DNA of 64,000 nucleotides from Clostridiales bacterium (GTDB taxonomy: Bacteria; Bacillota; Clostridia; Oscillospirales; Acutalibacteraceae). The notes below the pieces were generated by a model. It saw only the letters and a list, made by a program, of their open reading frames with translations. It did no database searches and was not told where the DNA came from. How positions within the stretch are numbered: the stretch's first letter is position 1; each line of letters starts with the position of its first letter. The DNA lies in NCBI GenBank assembly GCA_012839185.1, contig DUNU01000001.1:20640-84639 (forward strand), in the 5' to 3' direction. This document shows, piece after piece, positions 1 through 8,774 of this stretch. Made by a program: the position numbers and the translations under genes.

Positions 1-1305
1 GACATAAACTACCATATTTTTACAGTGTTCTTCGGTTGTGAAAGTAATATATTTCTCACCGGAATTATTGAAGGTTTCACAAGTATTAGCAGAGCCATTT
101 GTTTTACGGGCTCCCAAAGTTACCTCAGTACCATCGGAAACAATATCAGCCTTCAAAGTATAAGTCATTTTTGGCTGAACATTTATTATTTGAGAGAGTG
201 TACGTGTTGCGGAGCCTGTGTTCAGCTTGCCACGACCGTCAACAACAGTAGCTTCACCGTCAATAATCCAACCTTCCGTGCCTGCGGAGAAATCACCGTT
301 AATGACATGCTCATAATTCTCAGCTTCAATGTCCTCGGGGAAAGAATCAGCAGCCCAACCATCTTTAGGATAGGTTTCGTTACCGATGGTATCTCCTGCC
401 TCACAATAAGGAGTAATCCTGACAGAATCAATTTCAAACACTGTCGTGTCAAAATCTGCGGTTCCGGTCCAGCCAGTATCTCCGTACGTATCATTATCGC
501 TGTCTATAGAAGACGGGAACCAAATGCCAATCCATAAGCGACTGGCATTAGTGGGAATGTACTCATAACTTGTATAAAGCAGTTCACCATCTATATAGAA
601 ATCAACACGAGCCTGTTCAGTTTCATCACCGGTGTGCCAATCAAAACGGAAGGTGTGCCACTGATCGTCATCAAGAGCATTCGGCAGAGTATGGAAATGT
701 GAATTGCTGCGGTTCTCCATAACATATGTGTTAAAACGAGCTGCATGGAAAGTCGGTGTGTCAAAATCAGCATTTGCGGTAGGCAGTTCAATATCAATCT
801 CGTGATTTACAACTGCATATGCACCGGTTTGGTCAGGAAAAGCATTGTATCCAGCAGAACCTTTTGGATATTCTTCATATTGGAAAGTCCAAATAGCGGA
901 GCACGCACCAAGTTCTGGTGCTATTTTTGCTACTACTTCGTAGCTGCCGGAAGCATAGTAATTGCGGGTTGCAATAGCTGCACCGGTTCGTATACCGCCC
1001 GGTAAGTATTTGTTGCAGCCTTGAACATCACCTGTATACAAGTTGCCATGACCTTCTAACTTTAGTGTGCCCTCTGAAACGGAAACATTTTCAGGGACAA
1101 CGCCACCATTCCAGCCTCCCCACATCTTCTCTGCAATCAGCCATTTGCTGGTATCAAGAGAGTCGCCGGAAAAGTCATCATAGAATTCCTCGGTCTGTCC
1201 TGCCTGGTTTACATTTGGAACCGGTGTTGCGATTACAGCGGGTGTAAATATGGTAACAATCATCACGCAGACAAGAACAGTACTGACAAGTTTCCTCATT
1301 TTCAT
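1..1305 (-). CDS. Secreted GH16 glycoside hydrolase, 3' end cut by window
   Basis: The frame stays open on the minus strand from an ATG at 1305 to the window edge, about 435 codons, so the C-terminus is missing. The protein starts with a signal peptide (MKMRKLVSTVLV then a hydrophobic core ending near VIATP). A beta-jelly-roll GH16 catalytic domain follows. It carries the signature EIDIE at residues 169-173, whose outer glutamates are the expected nucleophile and acid/base; the ExDxE spacing is the regular-strand subtype typical of lichenases. From about residue 300 the sequence HVINGDFSAGTEGW opens a second beta-sandwich resembling a CBM4/9-type carbohydrate-binding module. GAGG lies 11 nt before the start. 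Family knowledge says beta-1,3/1,4-glucan cleavage outside the cell; the exact substrate is unknown. Confidence 0.85.
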   Translation of the reverse strand, partial: MKMRKLVSTVLVCVMIVTIFTPAVIATPVPNVNQAGQTEEFYDDFSGDSLDTSKWLIAEKMWGGWNGGVVPENVSVSEGTLKLEGHGNLYTGDVQGCNKYLPGGIRTGAAIATRNYYASGSYEVVAKIAPELGACSAIWTFQYEEYPKGSAGYNAFPDQTGAYAVVNHEIDIELPTANADFDTPTFHAARFNTYVMENRSNSHFHTLPNALDDDQWHTFRFDWHTGDETEQARVDFYIDGELLYTSYEYIPTNASRLWIGIWFPSSIDSDNDTYGDTGWTGTADFDTTVFEIDSVRITPYCEAGDTIGNETYPKDGWAADSFPEDIEAENYEHVINGDFSAGTEGWIIDGEATVVDGRGKLNTGSATRTLSQIINVQPKMTYTLKADIVSDGTEVTLGARKTNGSANTCETFNNSGEKYITFTTEEHCKNMVVYV

Positions 1306-1508
1306 AATAATCGCCTCATTTCTTTTATTTTTAATCTTGTTTTACAGTAAATCGTATCAAAAACAATTGTGAAATTAATGAATCAGCAGAATAACAAATG
1401 AAATTCATTGCTACGGACAAAGAAATATCAGAATTCTTTTAAGTGCAGAAATAATTATTCTTATCTTTACATCGTTTGCATTGATTTCATGTTGCTTCTA
1501 CATATAAT

Positions 1509-1537
1509 TTTATACCATATTTTTTATAATTTGTCAA
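1509..1537 (-). promoter_or_regulatory. Sigma-A promoter of the GH16 gene
   Basis: On the minus strand TTGACA (1537-1532) is followed after 17 bp by TATAAA (1514-1509). This would give a 5' UTR of about 195 nt before the GH16 start. In the rest of the gene-free stretch 1306-1666 I see only AT-rich sequence and the terminator at 1639-1660, with no further gene. Confidence 0.7.
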
Positions 1538-1638
1538 TAGTAACATAGAAATTTTACTACTCTTTTGATAAATAAAAAGGTTTTCAAAGGTATGTAACAG
1601 TTAATTTCAATGATCCGTTTATGATTTTTAACAGAAAA

Positions 1639-1660
1639 CCTCGCCGATTGCTCAGCGAGG
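1639..1660 (-). terminator. Terminator of the two-component operon
   Basis: CCTCGC (1639-1644) pairs with GCGAGG (1655-1660) just after the histidine kinase stop codon. On the minus strand the stem is followed by TTTTCTGTT. The stem is short but well placed. Confidence 0.65.
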
Positions 1661-1666
1661 TATATT

Positions 1667-4126
1667 TTATTTTGCTAATGGTAGTTTAACTGTTGCCTTG
1701 AATAAATCACCATCAATTTCAATGCTGAATTTTCCTCCTTGAATTTCAGCAAGACTTTGTACTATTGATAAGCCAAGACCGCTGCCTTCTGTTGTTCTTG
1801 CAGTATCACCTCTGACAAAACGTTGCATTAGTTGCTCAGAAGTGAGATTAAGGGGTGCTTTTGAAATATTTTTAATGGTTATAATTCCATATTCATCATC
1901 TTTGCAAATATCAATGTATACTCTGGTATTTGTTTCAGAATATTTCGCAGCATTAGACAAAAGATTTTGCAGTATTCTTGCAGTATGCCTTCCATCTGCA
2001 TAAATTTTGATTTCCTCGTTCGGAGCATTAGTGATAATTTCATTACCGTTGCTCTTTAATCGGTCTGCATTTTCTCCCGCCGTTTGGATAACCAACTCAT
2101 AAAGATTTAGTTGCATGAGCTCAACTTTTATATTTCCGGTACTGGCTTTGCTTGCTTCAACCAAATCATCAATAAGTACTTTTAATCGTTGAGATTTTTC
2201 ACTCAAAATATCAATATATTCTCTTTCTGTCGGATTTTCAATATTGCACATTTTGAGTAAATCCGTATATGTAATGATAGAAGTAAGCGGAGTTTTCAAA
2301 TCGTGGGAAACGTTTGTAATAAGTTCTAATTTTGTGCTTTCCTCGCGAATTGCTTTGTCGACTGCAACTTGCATACCGTCTCCGATACGATTTATTGAGA
2401 CAGCAGAGTCACGTAGACATTTAGGAATAGAATCAATATCGATTTTTGTATCAATATGCCCATTTGCTAATTTGTAGGACGCATCAAAAATCTTGTCAAC
2501 CGATTTGACAATATGATAGAAATACAATAATACTACTGCATTGAAAATAAGATCTAAAGCCCCTAAAAAGTATATCCATGAACTATTGCTATAAATTGTT
2601 GCGGAGATTAAAAATGTAAATACGAGATTTATGATAATGTAAATTGCACCAAAAACGAGAACACTTTTGCGAAGAACATTAAGTTTCATGTTAAATAATC
2701 TCTTGAGAAAAGCAAAGAATTTATACCAAAGATTATTTTTGATAAGTGTTTTATTTCTGATTTGGAATATCAGCGATAAGACATAAGAAAGAAGCAGAAG
2801 AATAGATATGCCGAAAATCAAGACGGTACCAATTATTAAGGAGATTGTAATAATGAAGCTGTCCGGTAAATAGTTAATCTCATCAATTGCAAAAAACAAA
2901 AACAACGGAAGAGCAATTACAAGAACGGCTATAAAGATGAATTTAATGTCATTCGGTATCTTTTCAAAAAGAGGAATTTTATCAATATTTTTTCCATAAC
3001 TTGTGAAGAGTATTATTACAAGGATAAAAGATATTGCTAACACCACTACAGACAGCCTTAACATAAGCATTGAATTATTTGGAATTATTGAATGAATTAC
3101 TTTGATATTTCCTACAGCTGTTCCATTATCATGAATTTGAACAATGATAAGCTTTGAATGTGAGTTCTTTAAGTTGTCAAGAGTACCAACGAAAGAATCT
3201 TCAAAAGAATTCTTGAATAAGTCCTCGAACGGATTGTCAGAAGAAAAATCAATTATTTTTCCTTTTTGTTCTCCTTCAGAATATTCGAAATAGTACTTTT
3301 CGTCTTTTGCGACAATTTTCTTAATTGCATCAAACTGTTTCAAAACATCTTCATTAACATTACTTACTACATAATCATTTGAGTGCTTAATTTCTCCGTC
3401 ATCTAAAAAATCCGCTTGAATATTTGAGCAAAAAGTGTTAGTAGCACCGTTAATGAATATCATACAAATACCGTTATCGCGAGCAAAAGGACTATGCATA
3501 TATTGATAATAATTGATTTGTTCGTAGTTATTATAGTAACTTCTAACAGCATCTACAGTTTGAGAAAAAGCAGAAAGTGAAGTTTTAGAGTATATTTCCG
3601 TGATTAACTCAGAAATAGAAGTTAAGTACGCTTTTACACTATTAGAGCCGGAAGATGCTGCCGTAACACCTTCTTCAGATTCTTGAAACACTTGTTCAGT
3701 AAATACTTCTGTGATTTCAGCGTTTAAACAATAATGCTCATACATTAAATCAATCAAGGCATTAGCATGATAATGCGAATTTTCGTCAGCGATTGACAAA
3801 CAAGTTTCTAAATACGGGACTAACTCAGCAGGGCAGTTGTCATAAAGATTTTGCAATTTCTCAGTCTGTTTAAGTATGTGTTCAAATTCATCTTTAATTA
3901 CATAATCGTCGATAATTGTAGAATAATCAAAGGTATTGGTGTATCCATCATTTATCAGAAGATAGATTGATTTTTCAAAGATATGACTATTGTGATAATC
4001 TCCGTCAGAGTTAAATATCGCCTCACCTAAAAATCCTAATACACCACCAATAAGCCATACGAAAGTTAAAACAACAATTGTTATTGATAAGATTGTTTCC
4101 TTAATTTTTTTCGATTTTGTATCCAA
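1667..4126 (-). CDS. Membrane sensor histidine kinase
   Basis: An 819-aa sensor kinase. TM1 lies at about residues 13-36. A large, presumably extracellular sensor region runs to about residue 345, followed by five or six more hydrophobic segments up to about residue 535, an unusually membrane-rich layout. The dimerisation/phosphoacceptor helix carries NVSHDLKTPL with H608. The HATPase domain follows, with an N box (QNLLSNAAKY) and a GSGLGLSI G2 box near the C-terminus. The start is TTG at 4126 and overlaps the response regulator by 26 nt, so the two are co-translated; no in-frame ATG is better placed. The signal sensed cannot be read from the sequence. Confidence 0.88.
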   Translation of the reverse strand: MDTKSKKIKETILSITIVVLTFVWLIGGVLGFLGEAIFNSDGDYHNSHIFEKSIYLLINDGYTNTFDYSTIIDDYVIKDEFEHILKQTEKLQNLYDNCPAELVPYLETCLSIADENSHYHANALIDLMYEHYCLNAEITEVFTEQVFQESEEGVTAASSGSNSVKAYLTSISELITEIYSKTSLSAFSQTVDAVRSYYNNYEQINYYQYMHSPFARDNGICMIFINGATNTFCSNIQADFLDDGEIKHSNDYVVSNVNEDVLKQFDAIKKIVAKDEKYYFEYSEGEQKGKIIDFSSDNPFEDLFKNSFEDSFVGTLDNLKNSHSKLIIVQIHDNGTAVGNIKVIHSIIPNNSMLMLRLSVVVLAISFILVIILFTSYGKNIDKIPLFEKIPNDIKFIFIAVLVIALPLFLFFAIDEINYLPDSFIITISLIIGTVLIFGISILLLLSYVLSLIFQIRNKTLIKNNLWYKFFAFLKRLFNMKLNVLRKSVLVFGAIYIIINLVFTFLISATIYSNSSWIYFLGALDLIFNAVVLLYFYHIVKSVDKIFDASYKLANGHIDTKIDIDSIPKCLRDSAVSINRIGDGMQVAVDKAIREESTKLELITNVSHDLKTPLTSIITYTDLLKMCNIENPTEREYIDILSEKSQRLKVLIDDLVEASKASTGNIKVELMQLNLYELVIQTAGENADRLKSNGNEIITNAPNEEIKIYADGRHTARILQNLLSNAAKYSETNTRVYIDICKDDEYGIITIKNISKAPLNLTSEQLMQRFVRGDTARTTEGSGLGLSIVQSLAEIQGGKFSIEIDGDLFKATVKLPLAK

Positions 4127-4790
4127 GTCCCCATACCACCTTTAAATATTTTGGGTTTTTTGTGTCAATCTCAATCTTTTCACGGATACGAGCAATATGA
4201 ACAGTTACGGTCTTCTCAGTATAGTACGAAGGTTCATTCCATACAGCTTCATAAATTTGTCCAGTTGTTAAAACCATACCGGCATTATCAGCTAAATATT
4301 CAAGTATTTTATACTCAGTTGCCGTAAGATAAACTTCATCACCGTCAACAGTAACCTTCTTTGCATTTTTGTCAATAACTAAGCCGTCAATAACAATAAT
4401 ATTCTTATCACTAATTGGAGCAGCACCTAAAGAAGTGTATCGACGAACCTGCGATTTTACTCTTGCCATAAGTTCAAGAGGAGAAAACGGTTTTGTAACA
4501 TAGTCATCAGCACCAAGCCCCAGCCCGAGTATCTTGTCAGTATCTTCCGATTTAGCAGAAAGCATAATAACCGGTATATTATACTTTTCTCTTATACGTC
4601 TGATCGTTTCAATTCCGTCAAGCACCGGCATCATAACATCAAGAATAACAAGATGAACTTCGTTATTCTCAATAAGGTCTAATGCTTCTTTTCCGTTTTG
4701 TGCTTTTAATGTGTTATATCCGTCCATTTTGAGATAAATCTCAATGGAATTTAAGATAGCGACATCATCATCACAAATTAAAATGTTCAT
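4101..4790 (-). CDS. OmpR/PhoB-family response regulator
   Basis: A 229-aa regulator. The receiver domain has the acidic pocket DDD (residues 7-9), phosphoacceptor D51 in LDVMMP and the switch lysine in YVTKPFSPLEL. The C-terminal winged helix shows the family pattern VYLTATEYKILEYLADNAG and VHIARIREKI. GGAG lies 6 nt before the ATG at 4790. It is the first gene of an operon with the overlapping histidine kinase, its probable partner. A repeated TTAACA motif upstream suggests autoregulation. Target genes are unknown; the neighbouring GH16 gene is one possibility, by proximity only. Confidence 0.92.
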   Translation of the reverse strand: MNILICDDDVAILNSIEIYLKMDGYNTLKAQNGKEALDLIENNEVHLVILDVMMPVLDGIETIRRIREKYNIPVIMLSAKSEDTDKILGLGLGADDYVTKPFSPLELMARVKSQVRRYTSLGAAPISDKNIIVIDGLVIDKNAKKVTVDGDEVYLTATEYKILEYLADNAGMVLTTGQIYEAVWNEPSYYTEKTVTVHIARIREKIEIDTKNPKYLKVVWGLGYKIEKN

Positions 4791-4872
4791 ATTGTTCTCC
4801 GTAAATGTTTGATTGAGTGTATTAAGTATAAAACTGTAAAATTAAAATGAGGCAAAGGTATTACTAAGATTT

Positions 4873-4890
4873 TGTTAAGATTCTGTTAAT
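4873..4890 (-). promoter_or_regulatory. PhoP-like direct repeat upstream of the response regulator
   Basis: On the minus strand TTAACA-GAATC-TTAACA is a perfect 6-bp direct repeat with 11-bp periodicity. It lies about 85 nt upstream of the response regulator start. OmpR-family proteins bind such repeats, and the Bacillus PhoP box is TT(A/T)ACA repeated with about 5-bp spacing. A TATACT -10-like hexamer at 4830-4825 has no good -35, as expected for an activator-dependent promoter. The rest of the 519-bp gap 4791-5309 holds only AT-rich DNA and the hairpin at 5214-5244. Confidence 0.5.
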
Positions 4891-5213
4891 TAAATTATTA
4901 GTTTTTTAAGTTGCTTTTGTACATAAATGAATATTTTTTTGAATTTTGAGCAGTTTTTGCGTTAATCCGCCTTCTCTGTTAATATTACAGCTTTTTGCAA
5001 TGAAAATCAAGGGGTACTTTATGAAATCACTAAATGCAGATTTTGAACAAGCATCATTTTGCAGTAAAAGAAAATTTGTTTAGCAAGATAGAGTTTAGTT
5101 TTAAAGATTTTCGCTTGTCTCTTTGTATCCCCATTTATGTTATCTCGTATCCAATGTACCAGATATTTTGTATTCCGTACTATATTTTTATTCCCGATTT
5201 CTCATATAAATTT

Positions 5214-5244
5214 GCACCCCTAAAGGATCTGACTTTTGGGGTGC
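5214..5244. terminator. Hairpin between the res gene and the two-component operon
   Basis: GCACCCC (5214-5220) pairs with GGGGTGC (5238-5244). It lies 66 nt beyond the res stop codon. Uridine tracts are weak on both sides, so termination of the 9-kb defence operon here is plausible rather than certain. Confidence 0.5.
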
Positions 5245-5309
5245 TTATCATTTTAATTGTTTGATGACAAATGTTATTATAAACCATTTAAGCAGGGAAT
5301 ATTACATTC

Positions 5310-8300
5310 TCATAATGTATTCATAATAGCAAGCAAGCGTTGATAACTGTCCACAGCACTGTATTTTACTTTGCTGGTTGAAACATCATTAAAGAGTTTT
5401 TTAGCAAAATCAATTTTATTCTGTTCGATAGGTCTGATGTTTAAACTATCCATTGTGCCTTTTGTTTCTGCAACAAAGAAAATGTGTTTTACAGTTCCTT
5501 CATGGAAAGCAATTGCCCAGTCGGGAGAATAATTACCGACAGGGGTAGGAATATGAAATCCTCTTGGAAGTTTTGCATATACACAAACTTCACTGGCGGC
5601 ATCCAAATCCTGTGCAAATTTCCTTTCAATGCTTTCTTCGGCTGTACCGTCTGTAAAGACATAGTCCTGAATCGCTTTTTCAGCCTTAAACGCTTTATCA
5701 AAGCTTTGAGAACTCTTTTCAACAGTAAAGATTGAGCTGTCATATTCACCTTCAATACGGTTATAAGTAATATGCTCTACCATCATGGTTGCTTTTTGTT
5801 CGTTAATCAATTTTGTAACTTTGGAAATAAATTCTTCAGGATTGTTCTTAAACATATAAAGCGTATCTTGTCGCAATCCTTTAAGAATTGCTGCAACCGT
5901 CTTGCGTGTTAAAACAGTTCCATCTGCGACTTTTCCGATAAGATCATATTTAATTTGACTTGTCTGTGCATGTTTTAATGATTTAGTTCTTGTTTTTTCT
6001 TCACCAAAAGATGCTCCACGCTCAACCTCATATTCATCCATCTCAGCTTTCTGACGGCCAACAGTAGCCGTATATTGCAATTCCGAAACAAATAATTTTT
6101 CGTTGATATGCTCAATTGACTTTTTAATCAATTCCTCGCTGTCAAATTCAACCGTATAAGCATATTTATGATTGATTTGCTTCCACAGTTCTTGGAATTC
6201 TTTTTTAGCCCAATTGTCATTAAGCGGGTTATCTTTTACCTTTGTTTCGTGTCCGTTAATGAACATATCATCAAGAACTTTATCGTCATATATTGCCTGA
6301 ACAAGGGTGTGAATTCCTTCAGCCATAGGCTCTAATTCTTCCGGAAGTTTTGCAACCGTCCCCATAGCTACATCAGTTCGATATTTATCTGTTACTTTAC
6401 GTTTAAAATCCACATAACCGTTTTGAATGAGATAAAACTCAATTGCACCGGCAGTATCTTCATCAATAGGCGTAGGTATATCATTAACCTTAACATACTT
6501 CCCTTGGAAATATTCTTTTGTTGCAACAGTCGGTCTGTCATAGAGAGCCGTTTTGATATCCGCCTGCAAATCAGAAACAAAGCCTTTATAACTTTCACTT
6601 GCGATAACAGTAAGCATATTTATATCATGAATTGTATCTCCGCAGGTTTCGACATCCATACGATTACCGGCTTGATTTACGCACAAACGAAGCCCGCGAC
6701 CGACTTCTTGGCGTTTTGTAGTTTGACTGTTGGAGTGTTTCAAAGTACAAATTTGGAACACATTTGGATTATCCCAACCTTCACGAAGTGCAGAGTGAGA
6801 GAAAATAAATCTTGTCGGCTCGTTGAAAGAAAGCAAGCGTTCCTTATTTTTCAAAATAAGTTCATACGCTGAAATATCATCAGAAAATTCACTGCCACGC
6901 TTTGTGCTGCTGTCAATACTTCTGCCGGTTTTCTTATCAATACTGAAATATCCCTTATGCACCGCACCTATATCACTGCAAGTAGATTTCAGATACTTCT
7001 GATACGGCGTATCAAAGATTTTAGTATAGTCGTTAAGAATATTCAAATATTCCTGCTCGAACATTACACCGTACTCGCCCAACAATTCATCGCCGTTTTC
7101 ATCATATTGACGATATTTAGCGACTTCATCAATGAAAAACAGGGAAAGGCATTTAATACCCTTATTGTAAAGTTCTTCTTCCTTTTCAAAGTGAGACAGG
7201 ATGGTTTCTCTTATCTGAATTCTACGCATATCCTTTTCGGATATATCGCCCACAACATCTCCGGATTTTATTACTTCACCATTTGTAAAAGTTACCGTCC
7301 CGTTAATCGGGTCAATCTCAGATATAGTATATCCTCTGTACTGTCCCATTTCCTGAGAAATATAATATAAATCATCACCAACACCGAGAATACGGGTTTC
7401 TCGGTTGATTGATTTTTTATATCCGATTTCCAATTCAATGCGAGCCATAGGAGGTTTCTTGCTTGAAAGTATAATCTCCTCAAGGTAAAGATAACTGTCC
7501 GTACCCCTGAAATTCTTTACTTCAAATCCCTTAACCTCAATCTTTTTGACTAATTTTTTGTTATATGCGTCGAGAGCATCCAGAACATAAACAAGGTTAT
7601 TTTGTTTTGCGTGAGTGGCGGAATAGTTCAGAGTGAAAAGCGGATTAAGGTTTTGTAAAGCTGTTTGTGTAACCGCACCGCCCATTTTTTGCGGTTCATC
7701 AAGAATTATAATCGGTCTGTTCGCTTTAATAACATCAATCGGTCTGCGGGAACCAAATTCATCACGCTTTGAGTTAATGATAAGGGCTTTCTTGCTTCGT
7801 CCATCCTCTTTAAGGGAAGAAGCAAAAGCCTGCGTATTGATAATCATTACATTTATACCGGAACTTGATGAGAAATTATCAAGTTGAGTTAAGTTGGAAC
7901 TGTTATATATAAAGAAACGTGCCTTTTTCCCGTAATGTTCCATAAAATGTTCTTGCGTCATCTCAAAAGATTTTTTTACACCTTCACGGATGGCAATACT
8001 CGGCACAACAACGATAAACTTACTCCAACCATAACTTTTGTTAAGTTCAAACATTGTCTTGATATATACATATGTTTTTCCCGTACCGGTTTCCATTTCA
8101 ATATCAAGACTACATCTTCCCAAATCTTTTACAAGAGAAGATGAACGTTTTATATTATTTCGGTCTTGCAAAGCATGAATATTTTTTAATAGTTGTTCAT
8201 CGGAAAGCTCAACAAGTTCATTCTTATATCCGGTATCAGCGAAAAGGTTATCTATATCGACGTCTTGATCAGAAAAACTTGTTTCTTCAAATGAGACTCC

Positions 8301-8426
8301 CGCTTTTGTTTTACCGATGTCACGGATATAACTGATTTTATCTTGAAAGCGTTGTCCGTTAAATACCTTTACAACTGCATCAACTGCGTCTGTTTGATAT
8401 TGATGAATCTTAAAATTAAACTTCAA
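5310..8426 (-). CDS. res: Type III restriction subunit Res (helicase-endonuclease)
   Basis: A 1038-aa protein matching the Res subunit of type III restriction-modification. The N-terminal region MKFNFKIHQYQ leads into a superfamily 2 motor with Walker A METGTGKT (K117), a DEPQ box (D243), and motifs SHSALREGWDNPN and QEVGRGLRL. The C-terminal nuclease is PD-(D/E)xK type: P968-D969 in SPDWA and E987-T-K989 in AETKG. Res cuts DNA after ATP-dependent motion between two unmethylated sites and needs Mod for recognition. The start is a TTG directly abutting a repeat array; an in-frame TGA lies 9 nt upstream and no Shine-Dalgarno is visible, which suggests weak or unusual initiation. Confidence 0.93.
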   Translation of the reverse strand: MKFNFKIHQYQTDAVDAVVKVFNGQRFQDKISYIRDIGKTKAGVSFEETSFSDQDVDIDNLFADTGYKNELVELSDEQLLKNIHALQDRNNIKRSSSLVKDLGRCSLDIEMETGTGKTYVYIKTMFELNKSYGWSKFIVVVPSIAIREGVKKSFEMTQEHFMEHYGKKARFFIYNSSNLTQLDNFSSSSGINVMIINTQAFASSLKEDGRSKKALIINSKRDEFGSRRPIDVIKANRPIIILDEPQKMGGAVTQTALQNLNPLFTLNYSATHAKQNNLVYVLDALDAYNKKLVKKIEVKGFEVKNFRGTDSYLYLEEIILSSKKPPMARIELEIGYKKSINRETRILGVGDDLYYISQEMGQYRGYTISEIDPINGTVTFTNGEVIKSGDVVGDISEKDMRRIQIRETILSHFEKEEELYNKGIKCLSLFFIDEVAKYRQYDENGDELLGEYGVMFEQEYLNILNDYTKIFDTPYQKYLKSTCSDIGAVHKGYFSIDKKTGRSIDSSTKRGSEFSDDISAYELILKNKERLLSFNEPTRFIFSHSALREGWDNPNVFQICTLKHSNSQTTKRQEVGRGLRLCVNQAGNRMDVETCGDTIHDINMLTVIASESYKGFVSDLQADIKTALYDRPTVATKEYFQGKYVKVNDIPTPIDEDTAGAIEFYLIQNGYVDFKRKVTDKYRTDVAMGTVAKLPEELEPMAEGIHTLVQAIYDDKVLDDMFINGHETKVKDNPLNDNWAKKEFQELWKQINHKYAYTVEFDSEELIKKSIEHINEKLFVSELQYTATVGRQKAEMDEYEVERGASFGEEKTRTKSLKHAQTSQIKYDLIGKVADGTVLTRKTVAAILKGLRQDTLYMFKNNPEEFISKVTKLINEQKATMMVEHITYNRIEGEYDSSIFTVEKSSQSFDKAFKAEKAIQDYVFTDGTAEESIERKFAQDLDAASEVCVYAKLPRGFHIPTPVGNYSPDWAIAFHEGTVKHIFFVAETKGTMDSLNIRPIEQNKIDFAKKLFNDVSTSKVKYSAVDSYQRLLAIMNTL

Positions 8427-8430
8427 TTCA

Positions 8431-8770
8431 ATTCATAATTCACAGTTAATAATTCACAATTCACAATTCACAATTCATAATTCATAATTAATGATAGTTA
8501 CGCTCTTTCCATTTTATTCAAGGAAATTATCTATTTTTCTCTTCAATTATGAATTATGCATCATGCATTATAAATTATGCATTATAAGCAATTATGCATT
8601 ATGAATTAACCATTATGCATTAACCATTATGCATTAATAACTATGAATTACTCTCCCTCCTTTTCATTTTGTTCAAGCAACTTATTTATTTTTCTATTCA
8701 ATTATGCATTATGCATTATAAATTATGCATTATAAGCAATTATGCATTATGAATTATGAATTATGCATTA
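8431..8770. repeat. Short tandem repeat array between mod and res
   Basis: The 348-bp gap between mod and res is almost entirely repeats. Near res there are heptamers AATTCAC/AATTCAT in head-to-tail order (about 8443-8490). The rest is built from AATTATGCATT-type units, in which the palindrome ATGCAT recurs. Two diverged copies of a block of about 106 bp are visible (about 8502-8608 and 8651-8756), each starting with a pyrimidine-rich CTC...TTCA stretch and ending in the same ATGCATTATAA-rich segment. There is no coding sequence and no CRISPR-like spacing. It resembles the short tandemly repeated repetitive sequences of other bacteria. Confidence 0.85.
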
Positions 8771-8774
8771 AAGC

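Noticed and set aside
25..1247. Plus-strand reading frames opposite the GH16 gene
   Set aside because: The minus strand is one continuous frame with a signal peptide, GH16 signature and binding module; the plus-strand frames are short shadows of it.
4101..4790. VanR/VanS vancomycin-type regulator
   Set aside because: The response regulator fits any OmpR-family member and no van resistance genes are adjacent; the sensor's large extracellular and multi-helix region differs from VanS.
5034..5264. 76-codon plus-strand frame between res and the two-component operon
   Set aside because: No ribosome binding site or promoter, and it contains half of the hairpin at 5214-5244; composition is that of random AT-rich DNA.
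8431..8770. Possible CRISPR array
   Set aside because: Units are 7-11 bp, contiguous, without unique spacers of constant length, and no cas genes are near. It is a short tandem repeat array.
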